Positions 7,833-14,837 are shown, numbered from the stretch's first letter. The stretch is DNA of 14,872 bases from Cyanobacteria bacterium UBA11370 (GCA_003486645.1 DNGI01000331.1:1169-16040); one strand, 5' to 3'. Notes: generated from the letters alone by a model not told the origin. Made by a program: numbers and translations.

Positions 7833-7923
7833 TTGAGTTGATGCTTTTGTTACCCAACATCTACTCCCGTCCAACATTCACGCAAAATGTAGCAATGACC
7901 CTTCAGCCTTGATGAGGGTAGCG
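7833..7923 (+). repeat. dispersed repeat, copy B
   Basis: Aligned by hand to copy A (6779-6869) with about 77% identity and no gaps, in the same orientation. Shared stretches include TTGAGTT, TTGTTACC, CGTCCAACATT and AGGGTAGCG or its variant. Copies A and B bracket the hicA-hicB-antitoxin-like module as direct repeats. Confidence 0.65.
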
Positions 7924-7996
7924 ATCGCACTGCACCACTCACCCACTATCCATCTTGCACCCGATCTCAGAAACTCGTAGATGGAGCCATCACATC

Positions 7997-8022
7997 TTGA
8001 CAGTCTACTCTCATTTTGAGAG
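7997..8022 (+). promoter_or_regulatory. possible higBA promoter with overlapping palindromic operator
   Basis: A consensus TTGACA hexamer lies at 7997-8002. Six bases downstream is the perfect palindrome CTCTCA-TTT-TGAGAG (8008-8022), placed where the promoter spacer would be. No good -10 hexamer is found at 16-18 bases, so the promoter call is tentative. Higs-type modules are usually autorepressed through palindromes overlapping their promoter; applying that to this site is inference. Confidence 0.35.
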
Positions 8023-8095
8023 CATTGAAGAACTTAAAGCAAACATGAATTTACTATGCACAGACAAATAAAAACTAAATTGAAAAATAAATTAT

Positions 8096-8395
8096 ATGCA
8101 CTTAATTGCAATTCGCAACCTCCGCGCTGATGCTGCCCAGTACCCCGATGTCAACAAGCAAATCGACGCATGGTACGCAACTGTCAAAAAGGCACAATGG
8201 CAGAATTTGGAGGATGTTCGTAAGATTTACCGAGATGCTGAAGCAGTTAGGAACTTCACCGTTTTCAATATCAAAGGCAATGACTATCGCCTGATTGTTG
8301 GTATCGACTACGAAGACCAAACGGTTTACTACAAATACTTTTTAACTCATGCCGAATACGACAAGGGCAAGTGGAAAAATGACCCTTACTTTTGA
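8096..8395 (+). CDS. higB: HigB family toxin (mRNA interferase)
   Basis: RelE-superfamily ribonuclease toxin, acting on mRNA at the ribosome when not bound by HigA. The 99 residues fit the HigB family of the toxin-first higBA order. The motif FNIKGNDYRLIVGIDY (57-72), the strand TVYYKYFLTH (76-85) and the end THAEYDKGKWKNDPYF (84-99) are characteristic. Conserved candidates for activity include R65, H85 and Y88. The sequence is complete, so the toxin should be functional. The start is an ATG at 8096 in a very AT-rich leader without a clear Shine-Dalgarno sequence. The downstream antitoxin gene starts inside the last codons (17-base overlap), so the two are co-transcribed and translationally coupled. 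Confidence 0.92.
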   Translation: MHLIAIRNLRADAAQYPDVNKQIDAWYATVKKAQWQNLEDVRKIYRDAEAVRNFTVFNIKGNDYRLIVGIDYEDQTVYYKYFLTHAEYDKGKWKNDPYF

Positions 8396-8777
8396 CCAAG
8401 ATATTTATCGCAAGCTATTAGCTGAAGTCGCTCCCAAAGTGATTGAGACAGAACAGGAGTACGATCGCGCCTTAGCCGTGGTAGAGCAGCTAACATTTAA
8501 AAAAAACAGAACTCCAGAGGAGCAAGCTCTACACAAGTTGCTAGTGACGCTAATTGAAGCGTATGAGACACAGAATTATCCGATGGATCAATGTGCACCT
8601 CACGAGATTCTCCAACATATCCTGGAATCCAGTGGCACTCGTCAAGCTGACTTAGTGGGTGTTATTGGATCGAGTGGTGTGGTGTCCGAAGTGGTGAATG
8701 GCAAGCGATCAATTAGTAAGGCACAAGCCAAAGCGCTTGGCGATTACTTCAAAGTGTCGCCGACGTTGTTTATCTGA
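8379..8777 (+). CDS. higA: HigA family antitoxin with XRE helix-turn-helix
   Basis: Partner antitoxin of the preceding HigB. Starting at the ATG at 8379 it has 132 residues. The N-terminal half is helical (EYDRALAVVEQL, then RTPEEQALHKLLVTLIEAYE), and probably makes the toxin-binding surface. The C-terminal part (about 75-130) is a Cro/C1-type helix-turn-helix: LQHILESSGTRQADLVGVIG, then SSGVVSEVVNGKRSISKAQA and a final helix with YFKVSPTLFI. The frame is open further upstream to 8349, but the inner ATG gives the family N-terminus MTLTFDQD and the typical short overlap with higB. It is expected to repress its own operon, possibly through the palindrome at 8008-8022. Confidence 0.92.
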   Translation: MTLTFDQDIYRKLLAEVAPKVIETEQEYDRALAVVEQLTFKKNRTPEEQALHKLLVTLIEAYETQNYPMDQCAPHEILQHILESSGTRQADLVGVIGSSGVVSEVVNGKRSISKAQAKALGDYFKVSPTLFI

Positions 8778-8839
8778 TGCATCTGCCAATTGTCCGGCTT
8801 GATATTCAATGATGACAAATATCTACACGCTACGCCCAT

Positions 8840-9106
8840 TCACCACTCCAACTCCTGACTGCATTCTTCAATCGGAGTCGCCAAACCAGCACGAATTGAT
8901 TCCCGCATTCCTGGTATCGAAAGTAGATATAGCGTCTCCTGAATCGCCAACCAATCTGCTTCAGACAATAGAATCGCATTGCTGTTTTAGGAAGTAATTA
9001 CAATCGGCTGATGGGATTGACTCACTGCATCGATCAAATCTTGCAATCGCGGTTTGGCTTCATTAATAGGAATCATAGCCATCAACTTAGTAACGTTTAA
9101 ACTCAT
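8840..9106 (-). pseudogene. Phd/YefM-type antitoxin gene with a premature stop codon
   Basis: Reading the minus strand from the ATG at 9106 gives a typical antitoxin start: IPINEAKPRLQDLIDAVSQ followed by HQPIVITS. An in-frame TAA (8989-8987) interrupts the frame after codon 39. The same frame continues as NSNAILLSEADWLAIQETLY, then LLSIPGMRESIRAGLATP, to a normal stop at 8842-8840, giving 88 codons in all. The continuation is exactly the expected rest of a YefM-like antitoxin (operator-binding half, then toxin-binding tail). A single base change from AAA (Lys, expected before Asn in the family) to TAA explains the break. No YoeB/Txe-like toxin gene follows, so the module is a remnant. A shorter start at 9082 is also possible. 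Confidence 0.75.
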
Positions 9107-9191
9107 TACACTTATCCACGATCCATTTATATAAAAATAGTATATTTTAGGCTTGCAAGTTACTCTGAAGCAACGAGGATAATACAGGGAA

Positions 9192-9458
9192 ATGCAGATT
9201 TATTGAACAAGGCACGCAGAGGAACGTCAGCAACAATGGCAACAAAGATTAGAGATCACCCGCGAAGAAGTCGAAATGGTTTTGATGAATCCTCAACAAG
9301 TTATGGTTGAAGATGATGTCTTAGTTGCACAATCCAAGCGTGGAGAGGGTTTACTGAGAGTCATATTTGTTGAAATTGGCAACACTAAACGAATTTTGAC
9401 TTTGTACTGGACAAATCAAGTTAATCGATACTGGCAGGAGGAAACCAATGAACGTTAA
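9192..9458 (+). pseudogene. DUF4258-type gene with in-frame TGA at codon 5
   Basis: From the ATG at 9192 (GGGA five bases upstream) the frame reads MQIY, TGA, then TRHAEERQQQWQQRLEITRE and onward to a normal stop at 9456-9458. The conserved start TRHAEER, the REEVEMVLMNPQQVM segment, and the C-terminal LLRVIFVEI with ILTLYWTNQVNRYW agree with the DUF4258 family. Relatives, as I recall them, have Trp at the TGA position, so TGG to TGA is the simplest explanation. The only downstream ATG in frame (9276) would remove the conserved His-Ala-Glu-Glu-Arg stretch. The end overlaps the DUF2283 gene by 11 bases, the usual pairing. The inferred role as a toxin-like partner is unproven. Confidence 0.7.
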
Positions 9459-9648
9459 ATATGATTCAGAGGCAGACATTCTCATCTTTGTCTTGCGCGA
9501 TGCAATTCCTGCCAATGCCATCTCTGAACCGGGAGGCATGATTGTCAGTTATGACGAAACTGGCGAACCCGTGAGTATCGAGTTTCTCAATGCCTCTAAA
9601 CGCCAACTGTTTAATCCGAAAGAAACGAATTTAATAATTTCTACTTGA
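9448..9648 (+). CDS. DUF2283 domain-containing protein
   Basis: A 66-residue protein of the DUF2283 family, recognised by MNVKYDSEADILIFVLRD at the N-terminus and by GGMIVSYDETGEPVSIEFLN (29-48). A strong AGGAGG-like ribosome binding site lies about seven bases before the ATG at 9448. DUF2283 genes often follow DUF4258 genes, and a toxin-antitoxin-like pairing has been suggested by such neighbourhoods. The biochemical role is unknown. Here the upstream partner carries a nonsense codon while this gene is intact. Confidence 0.85.
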   Translation: MNVKYDSEADILIFVLRDAIPANAISEPGGMIVSYDETGEPVSIEFLNASKRQLFNPKETNLIIST

Positions 9649-9793
9649 ATACCGAAGGGCGAAACGATAAGTTTCTCTGCACCAGCTTTCGAGCGACTTG
9701 CCTTATTTTTGCGGATGCGATCTGTGCTAGCGTCACGCCTCGCTTTGCGGCTTCAATGACGATTGCACCGCAGTATAATATCAATGCACCTGC

Positions 9794-10177
9794 TCATAGG
9801 ATGGTCTTCTTCCGCATTGTATCGAAGTAGAAGTCTCGTTCCCAATTGTTTATCCAATTATGCTGGTATGCGTGAGCAATTGTTTCTTTGTTTAGCGCCT
9901 TTGTATAGTCATAGCGAACCCGCCTGATTGCTTGGAATATTTTGTCAGACGGAAGCCCAATAAATTTCTTAACGCAGCAGTTTCCAACTGTAGCTGTCTT
10001 TCCGTTTTGTTCATTGAGGAGAACACAAATTTCAATGATTGGAAAGTGCCCACAAAGACAAGTATCGGGTTCATCTTCGTAATAAACATGATCTAATTTC
10101 CATTCAAATCTTGCTTTATCCCAGGTCTTTGCGATACTGAGAGCAATAATTTCCTGAGTGAGCCTGTACTCAGACAT
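9794..10177 (-). CDS. hypothetical protein with a probable zinc-binding cluster
   Basis: A protein of 127 residues, not assigned to a named function. The N-terminus MSEYRLTQEIIALSIAKTWD is helical and is followed by a cysteine-rich region typical of zinc coordination: CLCGH (C40, C42, H44), EICVLLNEQNGK (C51) and TVGNCCVKKF (C67, C68). A similar arrangement, CxCxx followed 20-25 residues later by G-x-x-C-x-K-x-F, recurs in small phage and bacterial proteins, so a mobile origin is possible. The C-terminus WINNWERDFYFDTMRKKTIL stops abruptly next to GC-rich repeat-like sequence at about 9715-9755 and may be truncated. The start is an ATG at 10177. No operon partner is visible on this strand. 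Confidence 0.65.
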   Translation of the reverse strand: MSEYRLTQEIIALSIAKTWDKARFEWKLDHVYYEDEPDTCLCGHFPIIEICVLLNEQNGKTATVGNCCVKKFIGLPSDKIFQAIRRVRYDYTKALNKETIAHAYQHNWINNWERDFYFDTMRKKTIL

Positions 10178-10255
10178 ATTTAAGTGCAGCTAAAAACTAA
10201 GGATACCAACCGACAATTACTCAGATACAAAATGCAAACCATTATCTGTATTGTT

Positions 10256-10284
10256 GTAGAGACGTTCCGCCGGAACGTCTCTAC
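10256..10284. repeat. perfect dispersed hairpin repeat (14-bp arms)
   Basis: GTAGAGACGTTCCG and its exact reverse complement CGGAACGTCTCTAC are separated by one base. This is a well-known type of mobile-looking palindrome in cyanobacterial genomes, found in many intergenic regions. It may form a strong RNA hairpin, but no T-run follows. Confidence 0.8.
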
Positions 10285-10328
10285 TAAATTATGTGTCCTA
10301 ACTGCTGTGGCGGTTGCTATATCAACAA

Positions 10329-10374
10329 ACCCAACATCGACTTCCCTCCAACATCAATACAAAATCGAGCGATC
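10329..10374 (+). repeat. dispersed repeat, copy C (partial)
   Basis: The segment CCAACATCGACTTCCCTCCA and its continuation TCCAACATCAATAC then AAAATCGAGCGATC match the central part of copies A and B in the same orientation. Copy C lacks the TTGAGTT start and the GAGGATAGCG end. It lies between the palindromic hairpin and the phosphoketolase terminator. Confidence 0.55.
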
Positions 10375-10389
10375 AATTGATAGATAAAG

Positions 10390-10416
10390 CCCTACCCAGG
10401 ACAAACTCAGGTAGGG
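10390..10416 (-). terminator. possible terminator hairpin after phosphoketolase gene
   Basis: CCCTACC and GGTAGGG form a 7-bp stem with a 13-base loop, 26 bases after the phosphoketolase stop on its coding strand. The following sequence on that strand is only modestly T-rich (CTTTATCTATC), so the terminator is weak. Confidence 0.45.
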
Positions 10417-10441
10417 AAAAACTAATCAATTCAACTTAATT

Positions 10442-12661
10442 CTACCCAACCAATTCAGTCGCCCGTTTCGCCAAATTCTCCGCTGTCAACCCATTAAATC
10501 CCATTAATTGACCTGGAGTTGCCGTTGTTTCCCCTCGCTTCCAAGCAAAGGTATCTCGCTTACAATTACTCCGCAACATAATCGGTTCTAACATTCCACT
10601 CGTACCCCCAGTCACCCCAATTAACGCATCACCTCCAAACAATTTTTCAAACCCTTCATCATCTAAAAAATGACTATCCTTTTCTGAACAAGTTGCCCAC
10701 GCTACATCATCAGGGCGATATAAACGACGGGGACTAATTACCGAAACAATTCGCACCCCAATCCCTTCATTTTCTAAATGAACCGCTGCATCAAATACGG
10801 GAATCAAAGTCATATCTCCAATAACCGCAAACACAACTTTCTTACTTCCTTCACTTTCATGTAACACCACTCCACCATCTTGCAGTGCTTGACGAGTTTG
10901 TTCAAAGGTTGTTAAAACGGGCAAGGGTGATTTACTTGCCGTAATCGTAATTCCCTTATTTTTTGTTGTCAGCGCCCAATCATAACAGACTTGAATACTA
11001 TTCGCATCACAAGGAAATAAAGGAAAAACATTTCCATTTCGCATCATCGCCGCGAAATAATTTTCAATCTCTGGACGCTGATGAGTCCAACCATTTCGCC
11101 CTTGTTCTAATGCCCCGGCTGTAAATAATGTAATTGTAGAAGGAGTGGGACGGCGTAATTCTGCCATGGCTTGGGTTACGGTTTGCCAGATGGGTAAACC
11201 ATTCACTGCAAAGGATTCGTAAGAACACCATAAAGTCCGTGCGCCAAATAAGGCTAAACTTGCCGCTAACCCGGCACAAGCATCTTCACTTAAGGGTTCG
11301 TAAACCTGACCCTTTGGCCCTTGGAAATAGGTATCATCAGGAGTGGGATGGATAATTTTTAGGGCGACGTTAATGTTATTAATTCCCGATGCGGCATTCC
11401 CATCCGCATTAGAAACAATAAAGTTCGGGTCGTTCTTACCCACATAACCGACTAAAGTTCCCATTGCAGTTGTGGCGACTTGTTTGTCTCCTTTAACTGC
11501 AAATTCTGTTAAGGGTAATTGACCTAAATCGGTTAGAGGCAATTCTTTTTCAGTTACGACATGATGGGAGGCAGAACCCCCCGCTGAACGTTCAAAGTTA
11601 GTGCGTACTAATTGCCATGCTTCTGGGGATAAAGCACGAGTTTTTAAGGCGCTCACTATTTCTTGATTTTCTAAGGTATGTTGAGGATAAAGATTGTGAG
11701 ATTTTGCGCCTCGGTCGTGTACTCCAGCTCCTTTAAGCTGTTTAATAATGAGTACAGTTAACTTACCACCAAGGGCAGATTTAGCGGCTTTATCGGTTGC
11801 TTCTAATACCGCTTTGGTAAATTCCAACCGCTTCTCCAATGAAAACGCCGTACTATCGACATAATCACCAGGTTGGTTAGCATCATCAAAGTCTTTGGCG
11901 TTAACTAAAATAACTTCTTGAAAGCCATTCCCTTCCCAGTATTCAATCATCTCTTCATTCGGCTTGGTAGACACCATGCTATGGTGTTCCTGGGAATACC
12001 CATTCCAAACTAAAATCGGCAAAAAGTTGGTAACGTCGGGATAGGCAGTATGGAAGTGTGCCATACTACTCATAATATAAGGTTCACCTAATCCACCATC
12101 GCCTATCGTTACTGGAAATAGCACATCACGGTGGAGTAATGCCCCTGCCATGGCGAAATGTTGTCCTTGTCCCAACGGTCCAGCAGGGTTGAGGAGTCCA
12201 GGAATTTGACCGGAAAGATGACCTAGAAGTCCGTGCATTTCCCGGAAGCGTTCCCGCATTTGTTGTACGGTATGGATGCCCATATCTTCTAGAGAGCGAT
12301 CCAGGAACATGGTACTGTAGAATCCGGGAGCGTGGTGTCCGACTTCGGTAATGATATTTTTGTACCCCAGCATCACGAGTGAGGCGATACCTTCCGCAAC
12401 GCTGGCAAATCCGCCAGGGTGTCCCGAAGCTTTAGAGGCAGTCACTTGCAAAATCAGGTAACGTAAAGCGTCCGCAGCGAGGAGGGTTTGGAAGACGGCG
12501 GCGGGATCAGCGGGAGAGGCGATCGCAACCTTGTCCTCAGCAATGGCAGGCATTCCACCATACGTCTCAAAACCTGGAAGGGGTTGCCCAAAATATTGAA
12601 TTCCTTCACAAAATGCCGGATGGGTTGAGGCAGACGTAGCTTTTGGGGTTGTTGCAGTCAT
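10442..12661 (-). CDS. phosphoketolase family protein, divergent cyanobacterial type
   Basis: Predicted thiamine-diphosphate enzyme splitting xylulose 5-phosphate (and perhaps fructose 6-phosphate) with phosphate to acetyl phosphate and an aldose phosphate. From the ATG at 12661 it has 739 residues; the GTG at 12664 would add one. Motif positions below count from that GTG. The ThDP motif GDG (188-190) ends at N221 (LVWNGY). Other family landmarks are SGHPGG (80-85), EPLSEDACAGLAA (456-468) with the likely cofactor-activating E460, SYESFAV (481-487), RNGWTHQ (523-529) and FPCDANSIQVCYDW (550-563). At about 740 residues it is shorter than canonical Xfp proteins (about 790-800) and several motifs are variants (GDGGLGEP where GDGEAETGP is usual), so substrate specificity may differ. 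It is transcribed alone and probably cytosolic. Confidence 0.88.
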   Translation of the reverse strand: MTATTPKATSASTHPAFCEGIQYFGQPLPGFETYGGMPAIAEDKVAIASPADPAAVFQTLLAADALRYLILQVTASKASGHPGGFASVAEGIASLVMLGYKNIITEVGHHAPGFYSTMFLDRSLEDMGIHTVQQMRERFREMHGLLGHLSGQIPGLLNPAGPLGQGQHFAMAGALLHRDVLFPVTIGDGGLGEPYIMSSMAHFHTAYPDVTNFLPILVWNGYSQEHHSMVSTKPNEEMIEYWEGNGFQEVILVNAKDFDDANQPGDYVDSTAFSLEKRLEFTKAVLEATDKAAKSALGGKLTVLIIKQLKGAGVHDRGAKSHNLYPQHTLENQEIVSALKTRALSPEAWQLVRTNFERSAGGSASHHVVTEKELPLTDLGQLPLTEFAVKGDKQVATTAMGTLVGYVGKNDPNFIVSNADGNAASGINNINVALKIIHPTPDDTYFQGPKGQVYEPLSEDACAGLAASLALFGARTLWCSYESFAVNGLPIWQTVTQAMAELRRPTPSTITLFTAGALEQGRNGWTHQRPEIENYFAAMMRNGNVFPLFPCDANSIQVCYDWALTTKNKGITITASKSPLPVLTTFEQTRQALQDGGVVLHESEGSKKVVFAVIGDMTLIPVFDAAVHLENEGIGVRIVSVISPRRLYRPDDVAWATCSEKDSHFLDDEGFEKLFGGDALIGVTGGTSGMLEPIMLRSNCKRDTFAWKRGETTATPGQLMGFNGLTAENLAKRATELVG

Positions 12662-12983
12662 CACTGAGTACCTTAATGGATTGTATCGCTAAATTAAGTT
12701 AATCAAAATTTTACAACCTTTTTGCAACTTTTTTGTTGTTAAAGTCTATCAGTTCTTCGTTATTGAGTGATAATTGAAGCAAATATTATCCTAACATCCT
12801 CCCTCCTTTTAACCGTTTTGTGAGACTCTAGGCAGAAGAAAAGTAGAAATTGGGGATTATTTTCAGGCTTCGAGGATTGTTAATTTTTTATAAAAATCAT
12901 AAATAAAGATGTTATTTTAGAGAACGCTTAAAACAATTTGTAGTAAACACTAGATCAAACGATTAATATGAGGTGTTTTTGCC
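12662..12983. other. divergent intergenic region between phosphoketolase and lipase genes
   Basis: The 322 AT-rich bases must hold both promoters. On the minus strand a TACAAT hexamer (12680-12685) lies 17 bases after a TTTTGA sequence, a weak promoter candidate very close to the start codon. A GAGGTG ribosome binding site at 12970-12975 serves the lipase. No gene or strong hairpin was seen. Confidence 0.4.
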
Positions 12984-13910
12984 ATGAGTGATGGGATTTC
13001 GTTTGCGCCGTTTAGTACCCAAGCAACAGGATACGATCCTAACAATGCTTTGCTACTCGCCCAACTATGCCTAGAAAGTTACAAACGAGAAAAAGTGGAA
13101 AAACTGGGAGGACGGTGTGAAACCAATGATGAATGGTGGGAGAGAGTCAAGGAAGAAGCGGCGGCTTGGGGATTTGACAGCGAACACGTTTATTGCTTCA
13201 ATAACAAAGGTTCCCAGGCAATTCTACTAGCGGATGCCGAAAAAATCATTGTGGCTTTTCGCGGCAGTGAAGAACGATCCGACTGGGATATTAACCTAAA
13301 TCGCCTAGAAGATAAAGTTTTTAAAGGACGTTTTAAAGTCTCTCTTCACAGTGGTTTTATTACCTATTTGCTTAATATTTGGCAGCCGTATAACGATCCC
13401 AAGGGAACGATAGAATCCAAAGGCATTAAAGCCATTATCAAGCAGGAAATGAAGGAATCTCCAAAATCACTATGGTTTACTGGGCATAGTTTAGGCGGTG
13501 CTGTCGCCACCTTAGCTGCCGCTGCCTGTATTTTGGCAGAAGATCCACCCTTGGAAGTGAGTGGGGTTTACACCTTTGGACAACCGCGAGTTGGAGATTC
13601 AAGGTTTGCAGATTTATATAATTCTCGGCTTAAATCAAAGACATTTCGCTTTGTTAATAACAATGATATCGTGACCCGTGTTCCAACTTGGGCTCCTTAT
13701 TTCTTCTTTTCCCATGTCGGACAACTTAAGTATTTAACTCAAGATGGGGATATCGTTGAGTTGGAGAAGTTGAATTTGTGGCAAAAGTTAACCGATACCT
13801 TCAAAGGGATAGCGGAGGATATTTTTGAGAAGGGTTTAGATAGTGTTACCGATCATAGTATGTCAACAGGCTATATTCCACCGCTGCGTAGGGCATTGTT
13901 AAAAAACTGA
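12984..13910 (+). CDS. lipase family protein (class 3 lipase)
   Basis: Predicted alpha/beta-hydrolase acting on acylglycerols or membrane lipids. The nucleophile elbow GHSLGG (167-172, S169) is typical of class 3 lipases. VAFRGSEERSDW (90-101) matches the family oxyanion region, TFGQPRVGD (197-205) is another hallmark, and NNNDIVTRVP (225-234) supplies the acid D228. The catalytic His is probably H291 in DHSMSTGY; H244 in SHVGQ is the alternative. The 308-residue length fits the family. There is no signal peptide, so it is probably cytosolic or peripherally membrane-bound. The start is an ATG with a good GAGGTG ribosome binding site eight bases upstream. It reads towards the acyltransferase gene 183 bases downstream; both concern lipids, but an operon is not supported. 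Confidence 0.92.
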   Translation: MSDGISFAPFSTQATGYDPNNALLLAQLCLESYKREKVEKLGGRCETNDEWWERVKEEAAAWGFDSEHVYCFNNKGSQAILLADAEKIIVAFRGSEERSDWDINLNRLEDKVFKGRFKVSLHSGFITYLLNIWQPYNDPKGTIESKGIKAIIKQEMKESPKSLWFTGHSLGGAVATLAAAACILAEDPPLEVSGVYTFGQPRVGDSRFADLYNSRLKSKTFRFVNNNDIVTRVPTWAPYFFFSHVGQLKYLTQDGDIVELEKLNLWQKLTDTFKGIAEDIFEKGLDSVTDHSMSTGYIPPLRRALLKN

Positions 13911-14093
13911 GTCAAAAAACTGATCCTTGGTAATCAATTGTTTGGAATTCTATCATCATCATCCACGTTCTTGTAATATACAGTATAAGTTTGCTACTGG
14001 TAAAGGGTAATCTTTCTACAGTGGTAAACTTATTTTATTGAGGATAATCCTTTTTAAGATAATCTAAGATAACGACAAATTAAAATTTTTGAT

Positions 14094-14729
14094 ATGGGCA
14101 GACAACGCGAACCTTTTATCAACCGAGTTCCCTACTACTTAACGACCCGATTACTGATTATACCCGTGTTTCACCTTTATTTTAGAGGTCGTATTCATGG
14201 GAGAGAAAACGTACCCAAAACTGGACCCTTATTAGTGGTTTGTAACCATGCCAGTTATTTTGATCCACCCATTTTATCATCTTGTGTTAATCGTCCGGTG
14301 GCTTATATGGCAAAAGAAGAATTATTTAACGTTCCTATACTCAAACAATTGATTCGCCTTTATGGTGCTTTTCCGGTGAAGCGTACTGCCGCCGATCGCA
14401 GTGCGATTCGTACTTCTCTCAACGCTTTAAATGATGGTTGGGCAATGGGAATCTTTTTGCAAGGAACCCGGACTCCTGATGGTAAAATCACAGAACCAAA
14501 GCTAGGGGCAGCGATGATTGCTGCCAAAGCCAATGTCCCTATCTTACCCGTTTCTTTGTGGGGGACTGAAAAAATTTTACAAGGCTCAAATATTCCCAAA
14601 GCAGCCCGTTTAACGGTTCGGATTGGTAAATTGATTCCTGCTCCTACGGCTACGACTAAAGAACAATTGCAAATGATAACGGATGAGTGTGCAAGTATTA
14701 TTAATGATATGCACAGTTTGGGACGATAA
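14094..14729 (+). CDS. plsC: 1-acyl-sn-glycerol-3-phosphate acyltransferase (PlsC-type)
   Basis: Membrane-associated acyltransferase expected to acylate lysophosphatidic acid to phosphatidic acid in glycerolipid synthesis. The four motifs are present: NHASYFDP (51-58) with the H52-x4-D57 catalytic pair, GAFPVKR (91-97), FLQGTRTPDG (121-130) as the variant of the usual EGTRS block with Gln in place of Glu, and VPILPVSLWG (148-157). The N-terminal region has one hydrophobic stretch (LLIIPVFHLYF, 20-30). The 211-residue length is normal for short bacterial PlsC proteins. The start is the ATG at 14094 in an AT-rich leader without a clear ribosome binding site. Other members of the superfamily have different acceptors, so substrate is inferred. 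Confidence 0.88.
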   Translation: MGRQREPFINRVPYYLTTRLLIIPVFHLYFRGRIHGRENVPKTGPLLVVCNHASYFDPPILSSCVNRPVAYMAKEELFNVPILKQLIRLYGAFPVKRTAADRSAIRTSLNALNDGWAMGIFLQGTRTPDGKITEPKLGAAMIAAKANVPILPVSLWGTEKILQGSNIPKAARLTVRIGKLIPAPTATTKEQLQMITDECASIINDMHSLGR

Positions 14730-14753
14730 TGTAGGATTGGTGGGGAATTTCTT

Positions 14754-14837
14754 GCTAATAGCTAATAGCTAATAGCTAATCGCTAATGGCTAATGGTCAA
14801 TCTCTAATGGCTAATGGTCAATCGCTAATGGTCGATC
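14754..14837. repeat. heptameric short tandem repeat array, GCTAAT type
   Basis: Twelve consecutive 7-base units in perfect register: GCTAATA three times, GCTAATC, GCTAATG twice, GTCAATC, TCTAATG, GCTAATG, GTCAATC, GCTAATG and GTCGATC. The later part shows a higher-order pattern in which GTCAATC recurs every 21 bases. It begins 24 bases after the acyltransferase stop codon and is followed by a 15-base palindrome (TGGGAA-ATA-TTCCCA, 14838-14852) and further ATTAGCA units to the window end. Confidence 0.85.

Larger units (their letters stand above)
7770..8095. other. divergent intergenic region between hicA and higB
   Basis: The 326 bases hold dispersed repeat copy B (7833-7923), a HIP1 site (7921-7928), and a palindrome next to a TTGACA hexamer upstream of higB (7997-8022). 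Promoters for both toxin-antitoxin units must lie here. No further gene or gene remnant was recognised. Confidence 0.5.

Noticed and set aside
8809..8997. Plus-strand 62-codon frame
   Set aside because: It is the antisense shadow of the YefM-like pseudogene, whose minus-strand reading is clearly protein-like.
9204..9206. TGA as a recoded codon (selenocysteine or Trp)
   Set aside because: No selenocysteine-insertion hairpin was recognised, and other genes here end normally in TGA. A nonsense mutation is simpler.
9645..9830. Plus-strand 61-codon frame after the DUF2283 gene
   Set aside because: It has no recognisable similarity, overlaps repeat-like sequence and runs into the end of the opposite-strand zinc-binding-type gene.
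10184..10387. Plus-strand 67-codon frame
   Set aside because: It is made up of the palindromic hairpin and dispersed repeat copy C.
14754..14837. Possible CRISPR array
   Set aside because: The repeats are 7 bases with no spacers; it is a simple tandem array.
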